A stretch of DNA of 64,000 nucleotides, from assembly GCF_025420585.1 (NCBI RefSeq), contig NZ_JAOEGB010000004.1, forward strand, positions 62,001 through 126,000, read 5' to 3'. Position 1 is the first letter of the stretch. Each line of letters starts with the position of its first letter. The notes under the pieces are model-generated. The model worked only from the letters and a program-made list of their open reading frames with translations. It searched no databases and was not told the origin of the DNA. Below, one piece after another: positions 24,235 to 31,445 of this stretch. Source of the stretch: Planotetraspora sp. A-T 1434 (GTDB lineage: Bacteria; Actinomycetota; Actinomycetes; Streptosporangiales; Streptosporangiaceae). The position numbers were made by a program, and so were the translations under genes.

Positions 24235-25239
24235 GTGATCCTGGAAAACGTGACGCGCTCATCCCGCGGACCGGCCGCCGCCCTCACCGGCCTGTCGCTA
24301 CTGGCCGCGACCATCACCACCAGCACAATCACCGCCTTCACCGCCAAAACCGCCGCCGCCACGCCGGCCGCCGCCGAGAGCGGGCGGGATGTGCGCCTCC
24401 CCGGCACCGGCGTGACGCTGCACGAGCGCTCCGGCGACCGGGCGTGGGTCAGCGCGTTCAGCGTGGACCGCAAGAACGGGAGCTACGCCCGCAGCGGCAA
24501 CCGGTTCATCCGCAAACCGGGCTACTGGGAGTTCACGGTGGCGCCCAAGGGGCACCGGGCCCTGGGCGTTCCCACGAACTACGTCAAGGGCCACGATTCC
24601 GTCGACATCGTGAACCTCGCCTCCGGCAAGAAGGTCTCGATCACGACCGTCAAGGCGCCCTTCATCGCCGAATACGGCCTGTGGTCCAGGGACGGCCGCG
24701 CGGTGCTGCTCACCGTGAAGAAGAAGGTCAAGAAGAAGTGGGTCCCCACGGGCTTCGTCACGGTCGACGTCGAGGCCGGACGGGCGCACGGCGTGGACCT
24801 GGCGGATCTCGACAAGGACACCGTGTTCCAGTGGGCCCCGGACGGCTCCGTGGTCGCCGACAAGGGCGACGACGTGGTGTTCTACGACACCGACGGCAAC
24901 CAGACGAGCACCTTCGGCGGAGTGGGCTGGACGGTCGGCGGCGAGGACGTGTTCTCACCGTCCGGCAAGCGCCTCGCGACCTGGTGCCCGGAGAAGGTCA
25001 GCGCCGACATCTGCCTGTGGGACGCCGGCTCCGGGGACAAGGTGCGCCAGATCTACTTCGCCGCCGAGCAGGTGTGGGGGTGGTGGGACGACACGCACCT
25101 CATCGCCGTGCGGAAGAAGGGCGGCGGTTTCCAGTCCGTCCTGATCGATCTCAAGGGGAAGGTCACCCGCGTCCTGGCCGACATCAGCGCGACGGCCTGG
25201 AAGAAGGACCGCGTCTACCTGAGCTATACGCACAGATAG
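24235..25239 (+). CDS. secreted TolB-like/WD40-like propeller protein
   Basis: 334 residues from GTG. A signal peptide-like segment (about 15-45, with TITAFTAKTAAATPAAA at the end) precedes an exported domain. The domain has repeated beta-strand blocks of the TolB/WD type: GLWSRDGRAVLLTVKK, VFQWAPDGSVVADKG, DVFSPSGKRLATW and QVWGWWDDTHLIAVRK. A lysine-rich loop (KKKVKKKWVP) is unusual. It probably folds as a beta-propeller outside the membrane. No enzymatic motif is seen and function is unknown. It is likely transcribed as a leaderless message. Confidence 0.78.
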   Translation: MILENVTRSSRGPAAALTGLSLLAATITTSTITAFTAKTAAATPAAAESGRDVRLPGTGVTLHERSGDRAWVSAFSVDRKNGSYARSGNRFIRKPGYWEFTVAPKGHRALGVPTNYVKGHDSVDIVNLASGKKVSITTVKAPFIAEYGLWSRDGRAVLLTVKKKVKKKWVPTGFVTVDVEAGRAHGVDLADLDKDTVFQWAPDGSVVADKGDDVVFYDTDGNQTSTFGGVGWTVGGEDVFSPSGKRLATWCPEKVSADICLWDAGSGDKVRQIYFAAEQVWGWWDDTHLIAVRKKGGGFQSVLIDLKGKVTRVLADISATAWKKDRVYLSYTHR

Positions 25240-25278
25240 GGCACCAGATAGGGCCACACGCCGCCGCGAGCCCCGGCT

Positions 25279-25317
25279 GCAACTTACGCTAACGTAGGTT
25301 ACGAACTCGTAAGTTGC
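25279..25317. promoter_or_regulatory. palindromic operator upstream of the desaturase gene
   Basis: A perfect 10-bp inverted repeat GCAACTTACG / CGTAAGTTGC is separated by 19 bp. Inside it lies a second, smaller inverted repeat TAAC-GTAG-GTTA, which overlaps a possible -10 box (TAGGTT, 25295-25300). It ends 16 bp before the desaturase start. The layout fits a TetR-type dimer or pair of dimers blocking the promoter in response to a fatty-acyl signal; which regulator binds is unknown. Confidence 0.7.
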
Positions 25318-25333
25318 ACCACAGGGGGTCGTC

Positions 25334-26278
25334 ATGCCGGTCACGTCTCGCCCGCTCACCCAGACGGAGCTTCTCCTGGAGCTCGAACCCGTGGTGGCGG
25401 GGGAGCTGGACAGGCACCTGGCGGTGGCCAAGGAGTGGTTTCCCCACGAGTTCGTGCCCTGGAGCGATGGCCGCACGTTCGACGGGGTCCTGGACGGCGA
25501 GGCCTGGTCGCCGGAGGACTCCACGATTCCCGAGCCCGCCCGCGTCTCGCTCGTCGTCAACCTGCTGACCGAGGACAACCTGCCGAGCTACCACCACGAG
25601 ATCGCCACGACGTTCGGCAGGGACGGGGCGTGGGGCACGTGGGTGCACCGATGGACGGCGGAGGAGGGGCGGCACGGGATCGCCATCCGTGACTACCTCA
25701 CGGTGACGCGGGCCGTCGACCCCGTCGCGCTGGAGCGGGCCAGGATGACCCACATGCAGGCAGGATTCGCCACGGAGTACGAAGGCATGCTCCGGCAGCT
25801 CGCCTACGTCTCGTTCCAGGAGCTGGCCACCCGCATCGCCCACCGGAACACCGGCCGGATGTCCGGCGACCCCCTCTGCGAGAGGCTGCTCTCGCGGGTC
25901 GCGGCCGACGAGAACCTGCACATGCTGTTCTACCGGAACCTGCTCGCCGCGGCCTTCGAGCTGGCACCCTCCCAGACGATGCGCGCCGTCACTGACGTTG
26001 TCACGTCGTTCCAGATGCCCGGCCACGGCATCGAGGGCTTCACCCGCAAGTCCGTGATGATCGCCATGGCCGGCATCTACGACCTTCGGCAGCACTCCGA
26101 CGACGTCCTGCAGCCGGTGCTGCGGCAGTGGAAGGTCTTCGACCTGGAGGGGCTCGACGCGGAGGGGGAGAAGGCCCGCGAGGAGCTGTCGGCCTTCCTC
26201 GGACAGCTCGACGCCGCCGCCACCCGCTTCGAGGAGCGGCGCGAGGCCCGGCGGGCGAGGGCCGAAGCGCTCGCGTAG
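25334..26278 (+). CDS. acyl-ACP desaturase (ferritin-like, FA_desaturase_2 / DesA type)
   Basis: 314 residues from the ATG at 25334. It carries the two di-iron motifs of soluble acyl-ACP desaturases: LTEDNLPSYH ... TAEEGRHGIA (EExRH) in the first half and EYEGML ... AADENLHMLFY (DENxH) in the second. It inserts a double bond into an acyl chain bound to acyl carrier protein, using ferredoxin electrons and oxygen, in the cytosol. It is single in this window. It has a strong palindromic operator 16 bp upstream, so it is probably controlled by membrane-lipid status. It converges on the GroES-like gene with a 3-bp gap. Confidence 0.93.
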   Translation: MPVTSRPLTQTELLLELEPVVAGELDRHLAVAKEWFPHEFVPWSDGRTFDGVLDGEAWSPEDSTIPEPARVSLVVNLLTEDNLPSYHHEIATTFGRDGAWGTWVHRWTAEEGRHGIAIRDYLTVTRAVDPVALERARMTHMQAGFATEYEGMLRQLAYVSFQELATRIAHRNTGRMSGDPLCERLLSRVAADENLHMLFYRNLLAAAFELAPSQTMRAVTDVVTSFQMPGHGIEGFTRKSVMIAMAGIYDLRQHSDDVLQPVLRQWKVFDLEGLDAEGEKAREELSAFLGQLDAAATRFEERREARRARAEALA

Positions 26279-26281
26279 CCC

Positions 26282-26602
26282 CTACAGGTAGAGGCCGGTG
26301 CCGTGGTCGGTCTGCTGGGTGGCGACGGCGTGCAGGTCGCGCTCGCGCATCACGAGGTAGATCTGGCCCTGGATCTCCACCTCGTACTGCTCCTCGGGGT
26401 TGAACAGGACCTTGTCGCCGGTCTTGACGGCGCGGACGCTCGCGCCGGCGCCGCAGACCTCGCCCCAGACGAGCCGGTTGGCCATCTTGACGGTGGCCGG
26501 GATGACGATGCCCGCGCTGCTGCGCCGTTCCTCGGTCTCCCGCTCGACCTTGACCATGACGCGGTCATGGAGCATCTGGATCTCGAATTTCGGGTCAGCC
26601 AC
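26282..26602 (-). CDS. GroES-like (Cpn10-fold) protein
   Basis: 106 residues. The Cpn10 layout is visible: LHDRVMVKVE at the start, RRSSAGIVIPATVK in the mobile-loop position, a GEVCGAG turn, VKTGDKVLFNPEEQYEVEIQG and LVMRERDLHAV at the end. True GroES reads KYGGTE-like near the third strand; here it is EQYEVEIQG, and no groEL is adjacent. This is best seen as a stand-alone GroES-family protein found in actinomycetes. Partner and role are unknown. It is transcribed toward the desaturase gene. Confidence 0.85.
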   Translation of the reverse strand: MADPKFEIQMLHDRVMVKVERETEERRSSAGIVIPATVKMANRLVWGEVCGAGASVRAVKTGDKVLFNPEEQYEVEIQGQIYLVMRERDLHAVATQQTDHGTGLYL

Positions 26603-26649
26603 GGTGGCAGTTTACGCGGCGGCCGGAGCACCGCCATCCCGTCGGAAGG

Positions 26650-27282
26650 TCAGCCCCGGCCCATGGCGAGGTCGTAGCCGGTGCCGGAGTGGCGGTAGAC
26701 GCCGCCCGTGCCCCACTTGAGGACCTGGAAGGTGACGTGGACGGTGTTGGACCTGACGCCGGAGAGATCGGCCATCATCTCCTCGGAGAGGTCCGTGATC
26801 GCCGGGATGTCGTGCTGGGCGACGGCCCACTCGGCCGGGCCGAAGTCCTCGACCACGCCGATCGCGCTCCTGCCCTGATAGGTGATCTTGACGGTGGTGC
26901 CGAGCGGCCAGTAGGGGCTCGCGATGGTCTGGTACCGCATCGGGCTGCCGGAGGCGGTCTGGGCGTCCCAGAACGAGGTGGCGGTGCACTTTCCTGACGG
27001 AAGGGCCGAAGCCATGGAAGCCGCGGGGTCCGTGGCGGTCGGGGTGGCGGCGGGAGCCGGGGCCGGCGCACCGCTCGGTGTGGGGGTCGGGGTCGGGGTG
27101 GCGGCCGGCGTGAGGGGCGTCTCGACGGGCGGGGCGATCGTGGGCACATCGATGGGCCGGCCGGGCGCGACGGGTGACTGCGGAGCCTGCAGGGGCGTGG
27201 CCTCGGCCGCCGTTGACGCTCCTGTCACCAGGGTGACGCCGGTGAGGACCGTGACCATCGCCTGACGGGCTCGCTTGTGCAT
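26650..27282 (-). CDS. secreted double-psi beta-barrel (RlpA/expansin-like) protein
   Basis: 210 residues from the ATG at 27282, behind GAGAGGAAC; the longer open frame upstream has no better start. A signal peptide (MHKRARQAMVTVLTGVTLVT, cut near AEA) is followed by a Pro/Thr/Ala-rich linker (TPTPTPTPSGAPAPAPA). The C-terminal DPBB domain includes CTATSFWDAQTASGSPM, PLGTTVKITYQGRSAIGVVE and DFGPAEWAVAQHDIPAITDL. RlpA-type domains act on or bind peptidoglycan in the cell wall; catalysis here is not proven. The unusually long upstream region (about 230 bp to a candidate TATACT box on the minus strand at 27511-27516) could hold a structured leader. Confidence 0.85.
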   Translation of the reverse strand: MHKRARQAMVTVLTGVTLVTGASTAAEATPLQAPQSPVAPGRPIDVPTIAPPVETPLTPAATPTPTPTPSGAPAPAPAATPTATDPAASMASALPSGKCTATSFWDAQTASGSPMRYQTIASPYWPLGTTVKITYQGRSAIGVVEDFGPAEWAVAQHDIPAITDLSEEMMADLSGVRSNTVHVTFQVLKWGTGGVYRHSGTGYDLAMGRG

Positions 27283-27581
27283 GTGGTTCCTCTCGCGTCG
27301 ATCGCAAACGGGGAGCCGCCGCGTGCGGTCTCCCGGCCTGACGGGCGGGAACGCTGTGCACGTGCCTGGATCCGGGCATGACGGAGCGACCCGGCACGGG
27401 GGAGTGCTGGGGTGGGATCCGGCATGGACCAGGTCGCCTCCGCGGGGGTGCGGAAGATGACGGCTTTGCGATATGGGGCTTGTGTTACGCCGGGGGTGAC
27501 GTTTCGGACGAGTATAGGGAAAGGAGTAGCAAATGGGACGAAGACTGACAAACAGAAGGTAGATCCTTGTAGGGAAGGCGG

Positions 27582-27790
27582 ATGGCATTCGAGGCCGGAA
27601 CTGGATCAACGAGCCCCGGGTGACTGGACCGTGGGGGACGGCCTCCGCGTGGTGGCGGATCCGCGGACGGATCCGTGGCAGAAGACCCACTACGGCTCTC
27701 CTTCGACACCGGCCACATGTCGGCCCGCGATGTGCGCGGCCGGACCGGTGAGGGCTTCGAGACCCGGTTCAGCCGCCTCTCCGTCACCTG
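27582..27790 (+). pseudogene. frameshifted DUF1349-domain gene fragment
   Basis: Three short frames, read in order, reproduce the start of a DUF1349 (concanavalin-like) protein: NWINEPR, then DWTVGDGLRVVADPRTDPWQ followed by KTHYG, then after another shift FDTGHMSARDVRG and FETRFS. Family members read W-L-N-E-P ... DFW-x-x-THYGF-x-x-DSGH in one frame. The fragment breaks off against the 3' end of the converging exonuclease-like gene, so most of the domain is lost. It is a decayed gene remnant and does not code. Confidence 0.6.
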
Positions 27791-28956
27791 GCGCGAGGCA
27801 GGGCCAGCTCCGCGTAGATCGCCTTGTGGTCGGTCGCGGGCACCTGGCGGACGCCGAAGGACCGGACGGCCACGCCCGGCCCCACGAGGACGTGGTCGAG
27901 CGTGACCGGCGGGATGCCGTGGCCGTCGATGCTCCACGGCAGGTACGGCCACGTGGTGGAGAGACCGGCGCCCGCCGCGTCGGCGGCGTCGCGGTAGCCC
28001 AGGCCGAGCAGGCGGCGGACCCGCGCGTGGTCCAGCGTGGCGTTGAAGTCCCCCGCCAGGACCCGTACGGCGCCGCCGGGCGGCGGGAGCGCGGCGAGGC
28101 CGTCGGCCCAGCATCGCTGCCGCTCCGGGATGCGGGGAGCGCACGGGTGCACGGACACCACGTCCACCGGTCCCGCGCCGGGCACGTCCACGATGGCCCG
28201 CGCCTGACCGAACCGGCCGAGGTCGATGGCCTGCTCCGGCGTCACGGGGAAGCGCGCGTAGATCCCCGATCCGCCCGCGCCGGCCCGCGAGCGGTCCACC
28301 TTGTACGGCAGGAGCCGAGTCAGGCCGGCCTCCTCCAGCTTCGTGACCGCCTGAGGGGTCAGCTCCTGCAGGGTGAGGACGTCGGCACGGAAGGTCCGGA
28401 CGAGGTCGATCACGGCCGCCGGGGAGGCGCCGCCGTACCGCAGGTTGGAGGCGACCACCCGCAGCACCGTGCTTCCTGCGCTGCCCGTGCCGCCCGCCCC
28501 GCCCGTGCCGGAGTCGCCGTCCGGCAGCGCGCGCGGCAGGACGCAGGCGGCGAACACCGCCACCACCGCCAGGCTCGCGGCAAGTGCGGCCCATCTTCGC
28601 GACACCAGCGCGACGAGCACGGGGACCGGTGAGGCCAGAGCGACGTAGGGCGTGAACGCCACGAGCTGCACCCACCGGAAGTGCACATCCCCGGGGACGA
28701 GGCGCAGGGCAGCCCAGACCGCGAACGGCAGGACGACGAGCCAGGCCACCACGCTCACCCAGCGCCGCCGTCTCGGACGCTCCGCCCGCGAGACCGGCAC
28801 GGCGCCTCCCAAGGCGCCCACCGTGGAGTGCGCCGGGGTGTCGGCCAGGGAGTCGGCTGTTGGGCCGGCCGTGGAGTGCGCCGGGGTGTCGGCCGTGGAG
28901 CCGGCGGTGGAGTCGGCCGTCACCCTGGTGTCCTCATCGTCGCCATGATCGCGCAT
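27784..28956 (-). CDS. membrane-anchored endonuclease/exonuclease/phosphatase family protein
   Basis: 390 residues from the ATG at 28956; longer starts would run into the divergent gene. The first 45 residues hold a repeated Ser/Thr/Ala/Asp tract (ADTPAHSTAGPTADSLADTP). Three hydrophobic helices follow (about 65-150). The C-terminal EEP domain begins near residue 175: VASNLRYGGASPA, VLTLQELT with the metal-binding Glu, VHPCAPR, LAGDFNATLDH, and a final TDHKAIYAEL with the catalytic Asp-His. It is probably a membrane-tethered phosphodiesterase or phosphatase facing outward. Substrate unknown. Confidence 0.88.
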   Translation of the reverse strand: MRDHGDDEDTRVTADSTAGSTADTPAHSTAGPTADSLADTPAHSTVGALGGAVPVSRAERPRRRRWVSVVAWLVVLPFAVWAALRLVPGDVHFRWVQLVAFTPYVALASPVPVLVALVSRRWAALAASLAVVAVFAACVLPRALPDGDSGTGGAGGTGSAGSTVLRVVASNLRYGGASPAAVIDLVRTFRADVLTLQELTPQAVTKLEEAGLTRLLPYKVDRSRAGAGGSGIYARFPVTPEQAIDLGRFGQARAIVDVPGAGPVDVVSVHPCAPRIPERQRCWADGLAALPPPGGAVRVLAGDFNATLDHARVRRLLGLGYRDAADAAGAGLSTTWPYLPWSIDGHGIPPVTLDHVLVGPGVAVRSFGVRQVPATDHKAIYAELALPRAR

Positions 28957-29014
28957 CGTATTCGGGGGAGGGCCGTTTCTGCCGGGAATCGCCAGAAACC
29001 CATACAGTCGCCGC

Positions 29015-30301
29015 ATGAACGACGTCACAGGCAGGACCAGCAACGCGGCCCGGACCATCGAGGCCCGGGTTCTGAACGCGATCGACGAGGCGGCGACCGT
29101 ACGCCTGCTCGCCGACCTCGTCCGGGTGCCCAGCATCACGGGAACCGACGCCGAGTCGGACCTGCAGGACGCATGCGCCCGCCTGCTGTCCGACTCGGGC
29201 CTTGACGTGGACATGTGGAAGCTCGACCTCGACGCTCTGCGCTCATACGAGGGCTTCCCGGGCACGGAGGCAGACCGGTCTGAGGGCTACGGCGTCGTGG
29301 GCACCACCGAGGGCGACGGGGAGCCCGCGCTGATCCTCCAGGGACATGTCGACGTCGTGCCGACCGGAGACGTGGCCAAGTGGGAGGGACAGGACCCGTT
29401 CGGCGCCCGCCTCACCGGCACCACCCTGCACGGGCGCGGCGCGTGCGACATGAAGGCCGGTCTCGCGGCCAACCTCGCCGTCGTCCGCGCGCTGCGCCAA
29501 GCCGGTGTACGGCTCGCCCGCCCGCTGGCCGTGCACTGTGTGGTGAGCGAGGAGGACGGCGGGCTCGGTGCGTTCGCCACGCTGGCCCGGGGTCACACGG
29601 GCGAGGCGGCGGTGATCAGCGAGCCGACCAGCGGGAAGATCATCACGGCCAACGCCGGGGCGCTCACCTTCCGACTCGAAGTCGCCGGAAGGGCCGCCCA
29701 CGGCGCCACCCGATACGAGGGCGTGAACGCGATCGAGGCGTTCTGGCCGGTCTTCCAGGCCCTCCGCCGGCTGGAGCACGAGCGCAACCGCGACGTGGAC
29801 CCGCTCTTCGCCGGGAACGCCCTGCCGTACCCGATCGAGGTCGGCACGGTGCGGGCGGGCGACTGGGCGAGCAGCGTCCCGGACCTCCTCGTGGCGGAGG
29901 GGCGACTGGGCGTGCGGCTCGACGAGGACCCGGCCGACGCGCGGGCCGCCCTCGAAGGCACGCTCGCCGAGCTGGACGATCCGTGGCTGCGGCGCAATCC
30001 GGTGGCGGTCACCTGGCCGGGCGGCCAGTTCGCCAGCGGCCGCCTCCCCGAGGGCCAGCCGCTGCTCGGCGAGATGGCCCAGGCGGCGGCCGACGTCACG
30101 GACCAGAATCCGGGCACCACGGCCGCGCCGTACGGGAGCGACCTGCGGCTCTATGTGGCGGGCGGCGTGCCGTCGCTGCACTACGGCCCCGGCGACGTCC
30201 GCTTCGCCCACGCCCCGCGCGAGCAGGTTGATCTGCGTGAGCTGCGCGACGTGACGCGGGCCCTCGCCCTCCTGGTCCTGCGCCGCTGCGGAGTGCGGTA
30301 G
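29015..30301 (+). CDS. M20 family metallopeptidase (ArgE/DapE type)
   Basis: 428 residues. It has LILQGHVDVVPTGD (metal ligand His and Asp, about 108-121), GRGACDMKAGLAA, VVSEEDGGLGAF with the catalytic Glu pair, ISEPTSGKI, and a C-terminal GSDLRLYVAGGVPSLHYGPG ... AHAPREQVDL with the last ligand His. The set is that of acetylornithine deacetylase/succinyl-diaminopimelate desuccinylase relatives. It removes an N-acyl group from an amino-acid-like substrate in the cytoplasm. There are no arg or dap genes nearby, so I leave the exact role open. Confidence 0.92.
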   Translation: MNDVTGRTSNAARTIEARVLNAIDEAATVRLLADLVRVPSITGTDAESDLQDACARLLSDSGLDVDMWKLDLDALRSYEGFPGTEADRSEGYGVVGTTEGDGEPALILQGHVDVVPTGDVAKWEGQDPFGARLTGTTLHGRGACDMKAGLAANLAVVRALRQAGVRLARPLAVHCVVSEEDGGLGAFATLARGHTGEAAVISEPTSGKIITANAGALTFRLEVAGRAAHGATRYEGVNAIEAFWPVFQALRRLEHERNRDVDPLFAGNALPYPIEVGTVRAGDWASSVPDLLVAEGRLGVRLDEDPADARAALEGTLAELDDPWLRRNPVAVTWPGGQFASGRLPEGQPLLGEMAQAAADVTDQNPGTTAAPYGSDLRLYVAGGVPSLHYGPGDVRFAHAPREQVDLRELRDVTRALALLVLRRCGVR

Positions 30302-30307
30302 CCCAGC

Positions 30308-30646
30308 TCAGGACGCCGCGGTCAGGGACTCGACGGGCAGGCCGGCCTCGACCCAGTCCTGGATGCCCTCGCGGTACTTGCGGACGTTGGTGTAGCCGAG
30401 CCGGGCGAGCCGGTTGGCCACCGCCTGGCTGTTGCCGCAGGAGGGGTTGGAGCAGTAGGTGACGATGGCGGCGTGCTTGTCGGGCAGCAGACTGGGGGCC
30501 CGGTCGGCGACCTCGGCCTCGGTCAGCGGGATGGCGCCGGGCAGGTGCTGCTGGGCGTAGTAGTCGCCGCCGAGCGTGTCGAGGACGGTGACGGTGCCTG
30601 CCGCGATCGCGGCCTCAAGGTCGGTCCGACTGATCAGAGTGGTCAT
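30308..30646 (-). CDS. rhodanese-like domain protein
   Basis: 112 residues, one rhodanese fold. LEAAIAAGTVTVLDTLGGDYYAQQHLPGAIPL matches the N-terminal half. The active-site loop YCSNPSCGNS carries the candidate catalytic Cys, and RKYREGIQDWVEAGLPVE closes the domain. It may transfer sulfane sulfur or act as a persulfide sensor in the cytosol. Its start lies 15 bp from the first of two near-identical palindromes at 30661-30721, shared with the divergent tetR gene, so it is very probably controlled by that regulator. Confidence 0.92.
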   Translation of the reverse strand: MTTLISRTDLEAAIAAGTVTVLDTLGGDYYAQQHLPGAIPLTEAEVADRAPSLLPDKHAAIVTYCSNPSCGNSQAVANRLARLGYTNVRKYREGIQDWVEAGLPVESLTAAS

Positions 30647-30660
30647 TGCGTACTCCCGAT

Positions 30661-30721
30661 GAACTGGACTACAGTCCGTTTATGTGAACGCCTGGGAAAT
30701 TACCGGACCGCAGTCCAGTTC
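30661..30721. promoter_or_regulatory. two TetR-type operator palindromes between rhodanese and tetR genes
   Basis: Site 1 centres on GGACTACAGTCC (30666-30677), and site 2 on GGACCGCAGTCC (about 30705-30716). The flanks GAACTGGACT (30661-30670) and AGTCCAGTTC (30712-30721) form a perfect 10-bp inverted repeat across the pair. Site 2 would lie inside the coding sequence if the TetR gene started at 30684. This argues for the downstream ATG at 30741. Confidence 0.75.
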
Positions 30722-30740
30722 GTCAAGGGAGCTGCTGCGG

Positions 30741-31334
30741 ATGCTGGGTGCCCCGCCGCCGCGCGAGCGGGCGGACGCGGCGCGCAACAGGACGAAGGTG
30801 CTCGCCGCGGCGGCCGCGCTGTTCCAGCGGCAGGGCGTCGACGCGGTGTCGATGGACGCGATCGCGGCCGAGGCCGGAGTGGGGAAGGGCACGCTCTTCC
30901 GGAGATTCGGCGACAAGTCGGCGCTGGTGGCGGCGCTGCTCGACGACAAGGAGCGGGATCTTCAGGCGGCAATCCTGTCCGGGCCGCCCCCGCTCGGTCC
31001 CGGAGCCCCGGCGGCCGACCGGGTGAGGGCGTTCGTGGCGGCCTACGCCGGTTACCTCTTCGACAACCTGGACCTGCTACGGGTGTCGGAGACCGCGCGT
31101 CCGGGCGCGAGATACCGCATCGGGGCCTACCGTTTCTGGCACCTCCACCTGGCGATCCTGCTCGCGGAGGCCCGCCCCGGCGCCGACGCCGGCTACCTGG
31201 CGCACGCCCTGCTCGCGCCGCTCGGGGCCGAGCACGTGACGGCCGTGCTCGGGGAGTGCGACGCGGAGCGGATCACGTCGGGGCTGGCCGCACTGGTGGA
31301 CGCCCTCGTCGGCAGCCGGCAGGCGCCCCCATGA
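30741..31334 (+). CDS. TetR family transcriptional regulator
   Basis: 197 residues from the ATG at 30741, behind AAGGGAG. A GTG at 30684 is in frame but would place an operator inside the gene. The N-terminal HTH spans about residues 15-60 (TKVLAAAAALFQRQGVDAVS, then MDAIAAEAGVGKGTLFRRFGDKSAL). The C-terminal ligand domain resembles the TetR SACE_7040-like group. It binds most likely at the two palindromes just upstream, repressing itself and the divergent rhodanese gene. A sulfur- or electrophile-related signal is a guess based on the rhodanese neighbour. Confidence 0.9.
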   Translation: MLGAPPPRERADAARNRTKVLAAAAALFQRQGVDAVSMDAIAAEAGVGKGTLFRRFGDKSALVAALLDDKERDLQAAILSGPPPLGPGAPAADRVRAFVAAYAGYLFDNLDLLRVSETARPGARYRIGAYRFWHLHLAILLAEARPGADAGYLAHALLAPLGAEHVTAVLGECDAERITSGLAALVDALVGSRQAPP

Positions 31335-31386
31335 GCGGATCCGGTGGGCGGATCCGGTGGGCGGGTCCAGTGGGCGGGTCCGGTAA
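31335..31386. repeat. 13-bp tandem repeat, four units, directly after the tetR stop
   Basis: GCGGATCCGGTGG is repeated four times with one or two changes per unit (31335, 31348, 31361, 31374). The array starts at the base after the TGA of tetR, and a degenerate continuation follows to about 31430. It lies between converging 3' ends. Confidence 0.9.
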
Positions 31387-31445
31387 GCGGGCCGGGTCCA
31401 GCGGGCCGGGCAGCGGGTGAGGTGCGGCGGCTCCGGTGAGCCCGT

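Noticed and set aside
26282-26602. True groES of a groESL operon
   Set aside because: No groEL is adjacent and the third-strand motif differs from GroES; labelled GroES-like only.
27283-27540. ydaO/c-di-AMP riboswitch upstream of the DPBB gene
   Set aside because: I looked for the conserved core of this class and could not align it; only the long leader remains as an observation.
27412-28632. 400-residue plus-strand frame across the DPBB upstream region and the exonuclease gene
   Set aside because: Only a short part (about 27600-27700) has protein-like similarity (DUF1349 remnant); the remainder is antisense to the exonuclease/phosphatase gene.
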